From: Alkalihalobacillus alcalophilus ATCC 27647 = CGMCC 1.3604
GTDB lineage: Bacteria > Bacillota > Bacilli > Bacillales > Bacillaceae_D
Direction of reading: 5' to 3'
NCBI RefSeq assembly: GCF_000292245.2
Contig: NZ_ALPT02000040.1
Location: forward strand, 1-37,812
Length of the DNA: 37,812 nucleotides
The first letter of the stretch is position 1. Each line of letters starts with the position of its first letter. Positions 24,713 to 32,719 of this stretch are shown in pieces. The position numbers were made by a program, and so were the translations under genes. The notes under the pieces are model-generated. The model was not told the DNA's origin. It saw only the letters and a list, made by a program, of their open reading frames with translations, and did not search any database.

Positions 24713-25561
24713 TTATTCTACGAATGATTTTAAATATTGTGCATTAAAAGCCAATGCCTCTTTAGATGGGAATGTTTCGCTAAAATCCTCCATACCAACA
24801 TAACCTTGATAGCCGCTCTCTTTTAATGCATTCATTACTTCTACCCAATCGACTATACCTCGATCAATTCTCACCCATTTACCTTGCCATTTTTTTATTC
24901 CCTCTTGCTCTTTAGAAAAATAGGCTGCATTTTTGGCATGAACATGGGCTAAATAAGATCCTAACATCGCTATCCCCATTCGATAATCTTCATATCCTTC
25001 ATGAACCATATTCCCAGGATCGTATAAAACCCCAATATGATCAGGGTTTGATTCCTCTACTAACCTTAGTGCTAAAGAAGCACTTGGAGCAATCGTTTGA
25101 TGATGAGTCTCAACAAGTCCCTTGATCTGATACTGTTTACAAAGCTCCTCAACTTCTTTCACATATCTTTTCGCCTGCTGTAGTAAATCAGAAAATGGAA
25201 GAGCTCCATCGTATCTTGGAACACCTATTCGAATCATGTTAGCCCCTAATAATTTCGCTTTTTTTAACACATCCTCTGTCGCTTCTAGATCACCACAGGT
25301 TAAATAAGGGGTAACACTCAACGTCTCAATGCCTAATTTTTCCGTTTCTTTTCTTAGCTTTAATAGTTCTTCAGACTTCCAATTCGGTTGAATCGTACAA
25401 AAATTATTTCTCCAAAAGCTAAAATTCTCTTGTTCAAACTGTGGGTCAATCGATTTATATCTCCATTCAACCGCATCATATCCATTTTCTTTAAGTAACG
25501 GTAAAAGCTCAGATGGTGTTAAATCCGGTACCATCACAGTAAACACAGAAAGCTTCATCAT
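24713..25561 (-). CDS. Sugar phosphate isomerase/epimerase family protein
   Basis: A 283-residue TIM-barrel protein of the xylose isomerase-like AP_endonuc_2 family, which interconverts ketose and keto-acid sugars with a divalent metal. Likely metal ligands are Glu in GLVETHHQTIAPS at about 154-166, Asp in GVLYDPGNMVHEGY at about 185-198, His in YLAHVHAKNA at about 212-221, and Glu in YVGMEDFSETF near the end. GGGAGG lies 5 bases before the ATG at 25561 and 8 before the next ATG at 25558; either may start the protein. It is the last and only unbroken gene of the four-gene sugar cluster, and its partners (Gfo/Idh dehydrogenases) fit a pathway oxidising a cyclitol or uncommon sugar. Confidence 0.85.
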   Translation of the reverse strand: MMKLSVFTVMVPDLTPSELLPLLKENGYDAVEWRYKSIDPQFEQENFSFWRNNFCTIQPNWKSEELLKLRKETEKLGIETLSVTPYLTCGDLEATEDVLKKAKLLGANMIRIGVPRYDGALPFSDLLQQAKRYVKEVEELCKQYQIKGLVETHHQTIAPSASLALRLVEESNPDHIGVLYDPGNMVHEGYEDYRMGIAMLGSYLAHVHAKNAAYFSKEQEGIKKWQGKWVRIDRGIVDWVEVMNALKESGYQGYVGMEDFSETFPSKEALAFNAQYLKSFVE

Positions 25562-25589
25562 ATCTTCCTCCCACAAAATGAATGAACAT

Positions 25590-26428
25590 TCAGTAAACAA
25601 CTTCCTTACGGTATTGCTCTGGTGTCATCCCAGTTAGTTGTTTAAAAACTTTACTTAAATGGGAAGCGTGCTTAAACCCCATCGCAAAACTAACTTCTGT
25701 AACAGTTCGATTCGGATACAGCATTAATTCAATCTTGGCTTGATTAACTCTTTTTTGATATAAAAAGTAAAAATTGTTACACCCGTAACTTCTTTAAAGA
25801 TTTTAGATAAATAAAATCGACTCAAATGAAGTTGTTCTTCTAAAAATTCCAAACTAATTTCTTCATGATAATGATTTTCTATATACGTAATAACCCTTTG
25901 AACATGCTTTTCCTTATCTGAATGATGTGTTCTTTTCTTTGCCAATGAATTTTGGCAAAATGGATAAATGAATGCGAGTAAATCGATAAACAAAAGTTGA
26001 GAGCGCTGAACTGATAGCAAATCTCCGTTATCTTTTAATTGATGAATTCTTCGGAAATAACTCTCTAGCTCTTCCTTTTGTTTCCCTTCAAAGTGAATTC
26101 TTAAAGATTTTATTTTCGTAAATGGAAGTAACACACGTTCTAAACCCATCGGCTCTAATAGTTGAGAAAAATAACTCGTATCAAAATGAATCGTCGTTCG
26201 TATATAATCGTCTTCCTCAAAAATTTTTGGCCGATGTAACGTTAAACCATGCATCAATATCAAGTCTCCCGGAGATAAGATATGAATTTCATCGCCGATT
26301 AAATAGTTGCATTTGCCACCATGAAAATAGTAAATTTCAGCCTTTTCATGGGAATGAAAATCAATCTTTGACTTCGTATTCTGATGGTATCCAAATTGTA
26401 AATGATCATCAATCAAACTGATCGACAT
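25590..26428 (-). pseudogene. AraC-family transcriptional regulator, frameshifted
   Basis: An AraC/XylS regulator with an N-terminal cupin sensor domain (FHSHEKAEIYYFHGGKCNYL, then HILSPGDLILMHGLTLHRP) and a C-terminal pair of helix-turn-helix motifs. The first HTH is in frame (ISLEFLEEQLHLSRFYLSKI, then FKEVTG). After about 25765 the frame changes. In another frame the missing half reads QAKIELMLYPNRTVTEVSFA and HASHLSKVFKQLTGMTPEQY, ending at a TGA at 25590. One base lost in the ACTTTTT region explains it. As written, the protein stops at 25724 without the second HTH and should not bind DNA normally. The ATG at 26428 has GGAGG five bases upstream. It probably controls the surrounding sugar cluster. 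Confidence 0.88.
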
Positions 26429-26460
26429 AGTCGCCTCCACTTTTCGTTAAGATTTTTCAT

Positions 26461-26474
26461 CTTAATTAATTAAG
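26461..26474. promoter_or_regulatory. Perfect 14-bp palindrome CTTAATTAATTAAG
   Basis: It lies between the first-oxidoreductase stop and the AraC gene. The same CTTAAT/ATTAAG half-sites form the palindrome at the galT promoter (35839-35861). It may be an operator for an internal promoter, or chance in AT-rich DNA. Confidence 0.35.
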
Positions 26475-26478
26475 TGCA

Positions 26479-27554
26479 TTATTCAACTTTTATCGCCTGT
26501 TTCTGAGCCGTTAAGCATAGTTCTGCCGCTTTAAAAGCATGGGCCTGTGTCATCGCATTTTCCGTCCTATTTAGGCAATCAAGAATGAATTGACCAAAGA
26601 AAGGGAAACCAACCTTTCCTTTTACTTGAAAGTGTTGTTCTGATTCTCCATTTACTAAATAAACATGGTCCCCCTCTTCATCCCTTGCAACATCCACATA
26701 CTTTCTAATTTCAATCGTTCATTTGTTCCTATAAGAAAAAGTCTTCCATCTCCCCAAGTTGATAACCCATTCGGTGTATGCCAATCAACCCGAAAGAATT
26801 GAGTCGCTCCATTATCACCAACCAAAGTTGCATCCCCATAGTCTTCTAACTCTGGATATTCTTTCGCGTAATAATTAGCTACTTTGCTATGCAACACTTT
26901 AGCCTCCTGACAACCTGTATAATATAAAAATTGTTCAATTTGGTGGCTACCGATATCACATAAAATTCCACCATACTGCTCTTTTTGAAAAAACCATTCA
27001 GGTCTGTTCTCTGCTTGTAGTCGATGTGGACCAAAGCCCGTTACTTGCAAAACACGACCTATTGCCCCTTGATCAATCAACTGACCAGCAAAGACAGCAC
27101 TTTCCACATGAAGTCTTTCACTATAATAAACCATATATTTTTTCCCAGTTTCCAACACTGCCTTTTTCGCTAGTTCTAGCTGCTCAAGTGTCGTAAATGG
27201 TGTTTTATCCGTAAAATAGTCTTTCCCATGCTCCATAACGAGGATACCTAACTCACATCTTTTGGAAGGAATAGCTGCAGCCGCGACAAGTTTCACTTCC
27301 TTATCTTGTAAAATATCATCCAAGGAGTCTGCTATTCTCACATGAGGGTATTGTTGTTTAAACGCTTCACACTTTTTATGGTCTCCATCATAGACCCATT
27401 TTAAATCAGCGCCAGCTTCCATTAATCCGTTACACATTCCATAAATATGTCCATGATCTAAAGCAGTTGCAGCAAAAACAAACTCCCCTTGTTCCACAAC
27501 TTTATTGACAACTCCTTTAGGTGCATAGTTCATTCCTTCCTTATTACGATTCAA
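26479..27554 (-). pseudogene. Gfo/Idh/MocA oxidoreductase (first), frameshifted
   Basis: An NAD(P)-dependent sugar or cyclitol dehydrogenase. The N-terminal Rossmann part reads FVFAATALDHGHIYGMCNGL, with KDYFTDKTPFTTLEQLELAK (the EKP-equivalent DKTP) and the substrate domain GGILCDIGSHQIEQFLYYTG carrying the usual D-x-GSHQ/His. The frame ends at 26655. The C-terminal part continues in another frame as TIEIRKYVDVARDEEGDHVY to 26479. Restoring one base (a G in the GAACG at about 26725) joins them to about 358 residues. The start may be TTG at 27554 (GGGAG ten bases upstream) or ATG at 27533. It lies 29 bases after the other oxidoreductase, in the same operon. Confidence 0.87.
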
Positions 27555-27583
27555 CTTGGAGCCACTCCCTTTTTATTTATCAA

Positions 27584-28739
27584 TTAGTGAGTTCCTTCTA
27601 CATTCAATGTTCGATACCCTTTAATAACTTTTCTTTTCGATTGCTGAATTCTTTTTTGTAACTGTTCATAATAAAGATTTTCATCTAAAGGAAACTCGAC
27701 CGCATCGTTGAGCCAAGTTGACAATTGAATCGCATTTGAAATCGTTAATCCTTTCATTCCCTCCTCACCCGGTGCAAGTAAAGGAGTATTCAATCGGATC
27801 GCATCAATAAAGTTTTGTGTAATCACTTCATGCCCTTCTTTTGTTCGTATAATTGGAATTTCACACTTCCAATATTCCGGTTCTCCAAACCCTCCCTTAT
27901 AAGTTCGATTAAATTCTGGTTCAGATTCTTAAACGCCAAAATGTTAACGTTCCGTGCTCTACAACGATCTTTCCTTGCTCCCCAACAATTTCAAGTCGAT
28001 TCGTTCCAGCCGCTTCAGCCGTCGTTGTAATAAAAACAGCTGTTGCTCCATTTTCATATTCCGCATACGCTGTTACTTCATCTTCAACCTCAATATCTCG
28101 ATACTTACCGAATGAACAAAAGGACCGAATTTTTGCTGGCATCATCCCAGTCATCCACTGCCATAAATCAAGCTGATGTGGACATTGATTAATTAAAACC
28201 CCTCCACCTTCTCCTGCCCAAGTTGCACGCCATTCACCTGAATCATAGTAACTTTGAGAGCGGTACCAACTTGTCATAATCCAATTAATTCTTCTAATCT
28301 CTCCTAATTCCTTCGTCTGAATTAAATCTCTCACTTTTTGATAAAGGGGATTCGTTCGCTGATTATACATAATAGAAAATACTTTTCCACTCTTTTCGGC
28401 CGCTTCATTCATTCCACGAACTTGCTTTGTATATACACCTGCTGGCTTTTCCGTTAGTACATGCATCTGATGTTCAAAAGCCTTGATTGCTAAACGGGGA
28501 TGATCATAATGTGGTGTCGCGATTAAGATAGCATCAACTTCAGCTTGCTGAAAAAATAAATCCTCATCTTGAAAAATTTGAACACCTGGATAGCACCTTT
28601 CTAATTCTTCCTTTTTTTCTAATCGTTGTTCTAACAGCGCTGTTAAAATCGCTCCTTCAATTTCCCCCTCAACTAAATAGTTTACATGAGATGTTCCCAT
28701 AGAACCGACCCCAATTACTCCTACTCTAATCTTTTCCAT
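27584..28739 (-). pseudogene. Gfo/Idh/MocA oxidoreductase (second), frameshifted
   Basis: The first gene of the sugar operon, an NAD(P)-dependent dehydrogenase of about 385 residues. The Rossmann motif is VGVIGVGSMGTSHVNYL at about residues 5-21, the conserved lysine lies in HVLTEKPAGVYTKQ at about 93-106, and GGGVLINQCPHQLDLWQWMT at about 176-195 carries the substrate-site His. The first part stops at 27921, after LTFWRLRI. The rest reads on in another frame as ESEPEFNRTYKGGFGEPEYW to the stop at 27584. One extra A in TTTAAGAA near 27930 is the simplest cause. AGGAGAAGGACAG precedes the ATG. No transporter genes accompany the cluster. Confidence 0.88.
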
Positions 28740-29109
28740 CTGTCCTTCTCCTCTCTTTTTTAACTTGCTTTAAGAATAAAACAACCACAGATTAAAACCT
28801 TCACTCTAATTGATGAATTAACGCTTACATTTATACAATATTGTTCTATTAAAACTTTAAGGAAGTAGGGCTTATAATTAAAAGAAATCTCTTTTGTTGA
28901 AGTTACAACCACTTTCTTAATCACAAAAAAGACATTTCCAATAATTAAGAAATGCCTCTTGTTTACCTTTGGATTATACAACAATAGAAATGAATTAGAT
29001 TAACGTTTATACTCAATAACATCCAAATACTGTAACCGTCCATAACAATTGAAAAGGTATTGCTCAATAAGATTGAACACTTTCCCCCTAAATGGTTGGA
29101 GGCGGATAT
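28740..29109. other. Intergenic DNA between the sugar operon and a small ORF
   Basis: No gene with a start signal was seen. A CATTTC/GAAATG hairpin at about 28934-28954, flanked on the minus strand by TCTTTTTT, resembles a terminator but has no gene upstream on that strand. The sugar-operon promoter must lie in the first 100-200 bases; no clear -35/-10 pair could be picked. Confidence 0.3.
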
Positions 29110-29271
29110 ATGCTTAAAAATAGATGGTTCCTTTTGATCTTTTCTTTAATTCTTATTATGAATGGGCTAACCGGATTCTTTCAATTAATTAATGGGGTGG
29201 ATTTAGCCTATTGGGAGATTACATTAAAAATTCTTTTATTTTTTGCTGGTATAAGTTTTTTTATTGATTAG
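29110..29271 (+). CDS. Short two-helix membrane protein
   Basis: A 53-residue open frame starting MLKNRWFLLIFSLILIMNGL, with GGAGG at 29098-29102, seven bases before the ATG, an ideal ribosome binding site. Two hydrophobic segments (residues 5-27 and 38-52) are joined by NGVDLAYWEITLK. It ends at a TAG at the exact edge of a ROK-gene fragment. No family was recognised. The C-terminus FFAGISFFID could be truncated by the junction with the ROK remnant. Confidence 0.5.
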   Translation: MLKNRWFLLIFSLILIMNGLTGFFQLINGVDLAYWEITLKILLFFAGISFFID

Positions 29272-29446
29272 GGTTGCAGCACCATCTCGCTGGAGAAGCG
29301 GGTCATATCATTATTAATAAATCTTCACAAGAAAAGTGTACATGTGGGAATTACGGATGCTGGCAAGTGAGCACTTCAACAAAAAGTCTATCGCTAAAGC
29401 AAAAGCACATTCAGAAATTAGAAATAATCTAGTAGATTTAGGGTAG
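29268..29446 (+). pseudogene. ROK-family gene fragment
   Basis: A short remnant of a ROK sugar kinase or repressor. In frame it reads HHLAGEAGHIIINKSSQEKC and CGNYGCWQVS, which is the ROK signature with the CxCGxxGC zinc site (compare GIAGEIGHVIVDINGRKCSC and CGSYGCLQTI in the intact ROK gene at 35909-37120). A frame change follows, and KSIAKAKAHSEIRNNLVDLG is read in another frame to 29446. The N-terminal half and the C-terminal half are gone. It probably derives from a glucokinase-like or ROK gene once linked to the sugar cluster. Confidence 0.7.
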
Positions 29447-29526
29447 CGTCAGTAAAATGTGGATTTACAACGTTAAGGAAATTCCCATACTAAAAAGCCC
29501 GTTTGCTGAAGACTAAACACATAAAA

Positions 29527-29566
29527 GGAGCATCTATAGAGAGGTTTAGTTTTCTATAGATGCCTG
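29527..29566 (-). terminator. Hairpin after the DinB gene
   Basis: GCATCTATAGA (29530-29540) pairs perfectly with TCTATAGATGC (29553-29563). On the minus strand it is followed by TCCTTTTATG, a modest T tract. It lies 50 bases past the DinB-family stop and probably ends that transcript. Confidence 0.6.
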
Positions 29567-29616
29567 TGAATATACATCTTTATTGAATAGGTTCAAGGTA
29601 CATTGTTAGAAAAGAC

Positions 29617-30126
29617 TTATAAGTATTTATCACTAATCACTTTCATATGGTGTAACTCGTGCCCGGCAATGCCATATGCAATGGTACCTAACGAAACTGG
29701 GCTGTTCATTACAGTTCCATTACGAACCCACGCCGCATCATCAATGGTTGAAATAAGGCTTAACGTGTTGGAGCGTACCGTGTCTAAACCAGATAGTAAC
29801 TGTTCCCAGGATAATTTGTTGAAGTTCGCCGAAGAAACGTATTGATCCTGATCCATTGCTGGGAGTGGTGCACTTTCATTTCGTGCAATGGCAAGCATTC
29901 GATACGACATCACACGTTCCGAGTCGGTCATATGCCCAATCACTTCTTTTAAAGTCCATTTCCCTGGTGCGTACGCCTTCCTTGCTGACTCCTCTGATAC
30001 GCTGCTTAAGAGAGTAATGGTCTTAGTTCGTTGCTTACTAAGTATTTCTTCAATATCTCCATCTGGCACAAGACTAACATACCTATAATGCTCTGGATTT
30101 TCAATAGATAATGGTCGTGGACGCAC
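29617..30126 (-). CDS. DinB-family protein
   Basis: A 169-residue four-helix DinB/YfiT-like protein, a metal-binding fold that in Bacillus often acts as a thiol-dependent or detoxifying transferase or hydrolase. The metal-site histidines are visible: one in LKEVIGHMTDSERVMSYRM at about residue 65 and two in IAGHELHHMKVISDKYL at the C-terminus. LGTIAYGIAGHELHH is a typical DinB end. The start is decided by AGGAGG, which lies six bases before a GTG at 30126; the in-frame TTG at 30141 lies upstream of the ribosome binding site and is rejected. Its function is unknown. Flanked by unrelated genes. Confidence 0.85.
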   Translation of the reverse strand: MRPRPLSIENPEHYRYVSLVPDGDIEEILSKQRTKTITLLSSVSEESARKAYAPGKWTLKEVIGHMTDSERVMSYRMLAIARNESAPLPAMDQDQYVSSANFNKLSWEQLLSGLDTVRSNTLSLISTIDDAAWVRNGTVMNSPVSLGTIAYGIAGHELHHMKVISDKYL

Positions 30127-30238
30127 AAGAATCCTCCTCAACGGAATAGTAATTTATGCTTTGACAGGTGTGGGACTGTCGCCATGCATTTTTAGCTCCA
30201 TAACAATTATTTCAAATCCCCCAAAACTTTGCAAGGCG

Positions 30239-30270
30239 TTACTCCATTAAATGGCCCTTTAATGGAGTAA
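30239..30270. repeat. Perfect 13-bp stem-loop
   Basis: TTACTCCATTAAA and TTTAATGGAGTAA are separated by TGGCCC. It is positioned to end transcription of the gene at 30323-30706, but no T tract follows on either strand. Confidence 0.5.
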
Positions 30271-30322
30271 TTAACGATTATTGTTTCCCTTCCGACAGCT
30301 TTTACACAGATTCTCTTTTTCT

Positions 30323-30706
30323 TTATTCCGTGCTTTCCAAGCTTCGCAGGTACTCTTCGTATTCAACAGTGAATTCAAGTGCATGCTTGAATTCATCGGA
30401 ACGGAGAGAAAGAGCAGTTACCACATCCTCCTTGCTTATCACACTTAAGGCGATGATTTGAGGCTTGCGGGGGACACGAAACTGCGTATGGTCGTGAAAC
30501 ACAATGGTGACTATAGTACCTAGAGGTTCTCCATTCAAGGAATGAATGGTACTCCACATCCAACGTTGTCGGTCGGAATCATCTTCCCCCCATTCTCTCG
30601 AAATATCAAAGTCGCCTGGAAATCTAGGCTCAGGGCGTAATCGAGCCTCTTTAAGCTGCTTATGAATAGCTAGAAACAGCAAGTTCAAATACGTTCCGTA
30701 TGCCAT
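30323..30706 (-). CDS. Protein of unknown function, likely the 3' part of a longer gene
   Basis: A 127-residue frame starting MAYGTYLNLLFLAIHKQLKE, with GGGAGG four bases upstream of the ATG, so it can be translated as it stands. It is rich in Arg, Glu and aromatic residues (REWGEDDSDRQRWMWSTIHS), has no membrane segment and was not recognised. The same frame is open a further 51 codons upstream, reading KSLKEVLQDSKRSQIDAIAQ and AVQ-like helices, up to an ATG-AAA-TAA at 30868-30860 with its own GGGG ribosome binding site. The original start probably lay there, and a stop at codon 3 cut it off (see the next entry). The product is then either an N-terminally shortened protein or the gene is dead. 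Confidence 0.6.
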   Translation of the reverse strand: MAYGTYLNLLFLAIHKQLKEARLRPEPRFPGDFDISREWGEDDSDRQRWMWSTIHSLNGEPLGTIVTIVFHDHTQFRVPRKPQIIALSVISKEDVVTALSLRSDEFKHALEFTVEYEEYLRSLESTE

Positions 30707-30868
30707 ATCGCCTCCCTCGTTATATGCTTCCTGCAGCTGAACTCGTTTTTCCAGAAGTACAGTTTGCCAGTTTTCTCTGATATGACCGTCAATGTACTGT
30801 GCGATTGCGTCAATTTGACTTCTTTTGCTATCTTGAAGAACTTCTTTCAGAGACTTATCTTATTTCAT
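30707..30868 (-). pseudogene. In-frame 5' extension with a stop at codon 3
   Basis: ATG AAA TAA GAT AAG begins at 30868 behind AAAGGGG. After the TAA at 30860-30862, 51 sense codons run without a break into the ATG at 30706. The sequence DKSLKEVLQDSKRSQIDAIA looks protein-like, helical and charged. A single-base change of TAA would restore a protein of about 181 residues. Confidence 0.55.
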
Positions 30869-30977
30869 GGTTTTTTCCCCTTTCAAATGTGAATCATCGA
30901 AATTAATTGATTAGATTCTTCGTTATTTCACGGATCTCTTACTTCAACTTACAACTTCACTAATTATTATTTTTGAT

Positions 30978-31391
30978 TTATTTTTTTGACTTAATCCACC
31001 AAAGATTTTCGAATGGGTCAACAAAACCACCCATATTCCCAGTTTCTTCTGATGGTTCCATTAGCGGTGTTGCTCCTTCTGCAATCGCCTTTTTATAAGT
31101 ATCTGCAACATTTTCAACATGAATATACATTTGGATAGGAATAAGTCCATCTGTATTTAACTCCCCACATACTCCTGGACCACAACTTCCGTCAGCAGAT
31201 GTATCAGCAAAATAAATGGTGCTGTTTCCTATTTTCATTTCTGCATGAATTACACCTTCTGTATCTCTTAGTTTTTCAACAGTTCCTACTTCACCGCCAT
31301 TAAAAACTTTTTGAGTAAAATCAATAAATTTTAGTGCATTTAGTATCATGAAATAAGGGATGATGGTTTGATTTACTTGTAGATTATTCAT
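30978..31391 (-). CDS. VOC-family (PhnB/glyoxalase-like) protein
   Basis: A 137-residue vicinal-oxygen-chelate protein with paired beta-alpha-beta-beta-beta modules. Family marks are IPYFMILNALKFIDFTQKVF at the N-terminus, IHAEMKIGNSTIYFADTS at about 51-68, IPIQMYIHVENVADTYKKAI and MGGFVDPFENLWWI at the C-terminus, as in PhnB-like members. His (HAEMKIGN) and Glu (PFENLWW) are in the usual metal positions. The reaction is unknown; relatives include methylmalonyl-CoA epimerase, glyoxalase and antibiotic-binding proteins. GGAGAG precedes the ATG. It is divergent to the MerR-type gene, which may control it through the inverted repeat at 31423-31449. Confidence 0.85.
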   Translation of the reverse strand: MNNLQVNQTIIPYFMILNALKFIDFTQKVFNGGEVGTVEKLRDTEGVIHAEMKIGNSTIYFADTSADGSCGPGVCGELNTDGLIPIQMYIHVENVADTYKKAIAEGATPLMEPSEETGNMGGFVDPFENLWWIKSKK

Positions 31392-31422
31392 TTAATCTCT
31401 CTCCTTCTTGGTTAAAAATTTA

Positions 31423-31449
31423 GTAAGGTAACTTAAAACTTCACCTTAC
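31423..31449. promoter_or_regulatory. Inverted repeat between VOC and MerR genes
   Basis: GTAAGGT and ACCTTAC (7 bp, 13-base gap, further partial symmetry with AAGTT inside) lie 32 bases upstream of the VOC start. The size and symmetry fit a MerR-family operator. The neighbouring regulator is the obvious candidate. Confidence 0.4.
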
Positions 31450-31580
31450 ATTTCAATAGTACAATATTAGTGCAAATGCTAAGGTTTTGTTATCATATAA
31501 ACTGAGATTATTGAGTTAATATAAAAAAATCCGTCAAGTGCTTTAACTATAAACTATAGGTTTAAAGATGGAGGTTTGTA

Positions 31581-31916
31581 ATGAAAGGTATTGAGATAGC
31601 TAAGAAATTAAATATAAGCACAAGTGATTTAAGGCATTATGAGTCATGGGGACTTGTTCCAAAAGTTGAAAGAGCAAAAAATGGCTACCGCATCTATTCA
31701 AGTGAGCATGAGACATATTTTCAATATATACGTGTATTGAATGCTGGTTTTGAAATGGATTTGGTTAAAAAGGTAATGCCTCTAATCATAAATGGGAAAA
31801 TACATGATACCTTATGGCTAATTAACAAAGCACAAGTTGACCTCAATACCGAAAAGGAGACAGTACAAGCAAGCTATGGTAATTCCGATAATGACACATA
31901 CATATCTATGAGGTAA
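31581..31916 (+). CDS. MerR-family regulator, probably truncated
   Basis: A 111-residue protein. Residues 1-70 are a MerR winged helix-turn-helix (GIEIAKKLNISTSDLRHYES, then GLVPKVERAKNGYRIYSSEH), followed by MDLVKKVMPLIINGKIHDTL and a helix ending EKETVQ. From memory of Bacillus relatives, this family continues after the ETVQ motif into a second MerR-type domain, giving about 230-260 residues. Here the last 20 residues (ASYGNSDNDTYISMR) look unrelated, and neither other frame restores the second domain clearly. It is probably cut short by a deletion or insertion. GGAGG lies eight bases before the ATG. Terminator at 31982-32021. Confidence 0.75.
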   Translation: MKGIEIAKKLNISTSDLRHYESWGLVPKVERAKNGYRIYSSEHETYFQYIRVLNAGFEMDLVKKVMPLIINGKIHDTLWLINKAQVDLNTEKETVQASYGNSDNDTYISMR

Positions 31917-31981
31917 TTTAGAGAACTTTATTTTGTATATCATCTTCAACTAACGGGGGCTAGAGTTAAATAAGTTAAATT

Positions 31982-32021
31982 AAAAAGTCGATTCCTTAAC
32001 GTACAGGAATTCGATTTTTTT
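31982..32021 (+). terminator. Terminator after the MerR gene
   Basis: GTCGATTCC pairs with GGAATTCGA (one bulge) around a 10-base loop, followed by TTTTTTTA. It lies 65 bases past the MerR-type stop. Confidence 0.75.
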
Positions 32022-32057
32022 AGAACGAAATTTGCTTAGCGTATGTTTTCCGCGTTT

Positions 32058-32083
32058 TGTTGGTAGGCCCCCTATTTGTGTAA
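32058..32083 (+). repeat. Dispersed 26-base repeat, second copy
   Basis: Matches the minus strand of 16248-16274, with one base missing in the G/C run and one substitution. Both copies are intergenic. Confidence 0.5.
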
Positions 32084-32268
32084 TGATAATAAAGCCGTTT
32101 AATTTTGTAGCTAAAAAACGCATTACACCGTCCACAAAAGTGGAAGGTGTAAAAACAAAGTTGTTTAATTTCTTGTACAATCACTGAATAGAAACTCATG
32201 AGTGTAACAATAAAGTCGTTTAAAAATCGAATCTTTATGCTACAATCGTGCCCGATTATGGAAGAACT

Positions 32269-32440
32269 TTACCCCTCGTCAGAATTCAAAATATTAAGAC
32301 ATTCCTTTAGAATAGCTTCATTATTAAAAATAATTAGATGCAGTTTTTTTCTAGCTCTAGTTACCATCTGAAAAAGCATTTTTGTTGGATGGTAATAAGG
32401 CTCAGATCTCCATCCCTGAGTAGATAACTTACTGTCTTGT
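32269..32440 (-). pseudogene. C-terminal helicase-like fragment
   Basis: In this frame the end reads YYHPTKMLFQMVTRARKKLH and LIIFNNEAILKECLNIL. The VTRARKKLH motif is like the C-terminal motif VI of superfamily I helicases (the V-x-TRA-x-x-x-L pattern). The upstream part of the frame overlaps the 3' end of the DUF3951-like gene and is not helicase-like. It is a remnant of a lost gene with no start. Confidence 0.4.
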
Positions 32441-32473
32441 CCCTCGAAAAAATGTTTATCTAGGGAGACTAAA

Positions 32474-32692
32474 TTATTTGTTTTTACTCTTCTTATCCCC
32501 TTGTTCTGCTTCTTTTTCTTTTTCTTCCTTTTCTTCATGGAATTCAACAGTGGTTTGTGAAGATATATAGTCAAATGGAGTATAAAGATTGTCTGGGATG
32601 GATTTCTTAAAGACCATTCTATATATAACTAAAACAATTAAGTAATTAAAAATCAAAAACATTATTATTCCTATAATAGCAAGATAGTACAT
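32474..32692 (-). CDS. Small membrane protein, DUF3951-like
   Basis: A 72-residue protein: one N-terminal membrane helix MYYLAIIGIIMFLIFNYLIV, then VFKKSIPDNLYTPFDYISSQ, TTVEFHEE and an extremely charged Glu/Lys tail (EEKEKEAEQGDKKSKNK). The N-terminal helix and the PDNLYTPFDYISSQTTVEFH segment resemble the Bacillus DUF3951 family, a name given from memory. The function is unknown. The ATG at 32692 is chosen over 32719 because AGGGGA lies eight bases upstream and the hydrophobic segment starts there. Confidence 0.65.
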   Translation of the reverse strand: MYYLAIIGIIMFLIFNYLIVLVIYRMVFKKSIPDNLYTPFDYISSQTTVEFHEEKEEKEKEAEQGDKKSKNK

Positions 32693-32719
32693 AACAACAT
32701 CCCCTATGTAAGAATTCAA

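Larger units (their letters stand above)
31917..32268. other. Intergenic DNA with terminator and repeats
   Basis: No supported gene. It holds a plus-strand terminator at 31982-32021, the 26-base repeat shared with 16248-16274 (at 32058-32083), and at 32240-32270 one arm of a CGATTRTGGAAGA palindrome family also seen at 32805-32837. Confidence 0.4.

Noticed and set aside
28760..28984. Minus-strand open frame of 74 codons
   Set aside because: AT-rich DNA with no start signal, containing a hairpin; no recognisable domain.
31980..32180. Minus-strand open frame of 66 codons
   Set aside because: It spans a plus-strand terminator and the dispersed repeat and has no ribosome binding site.
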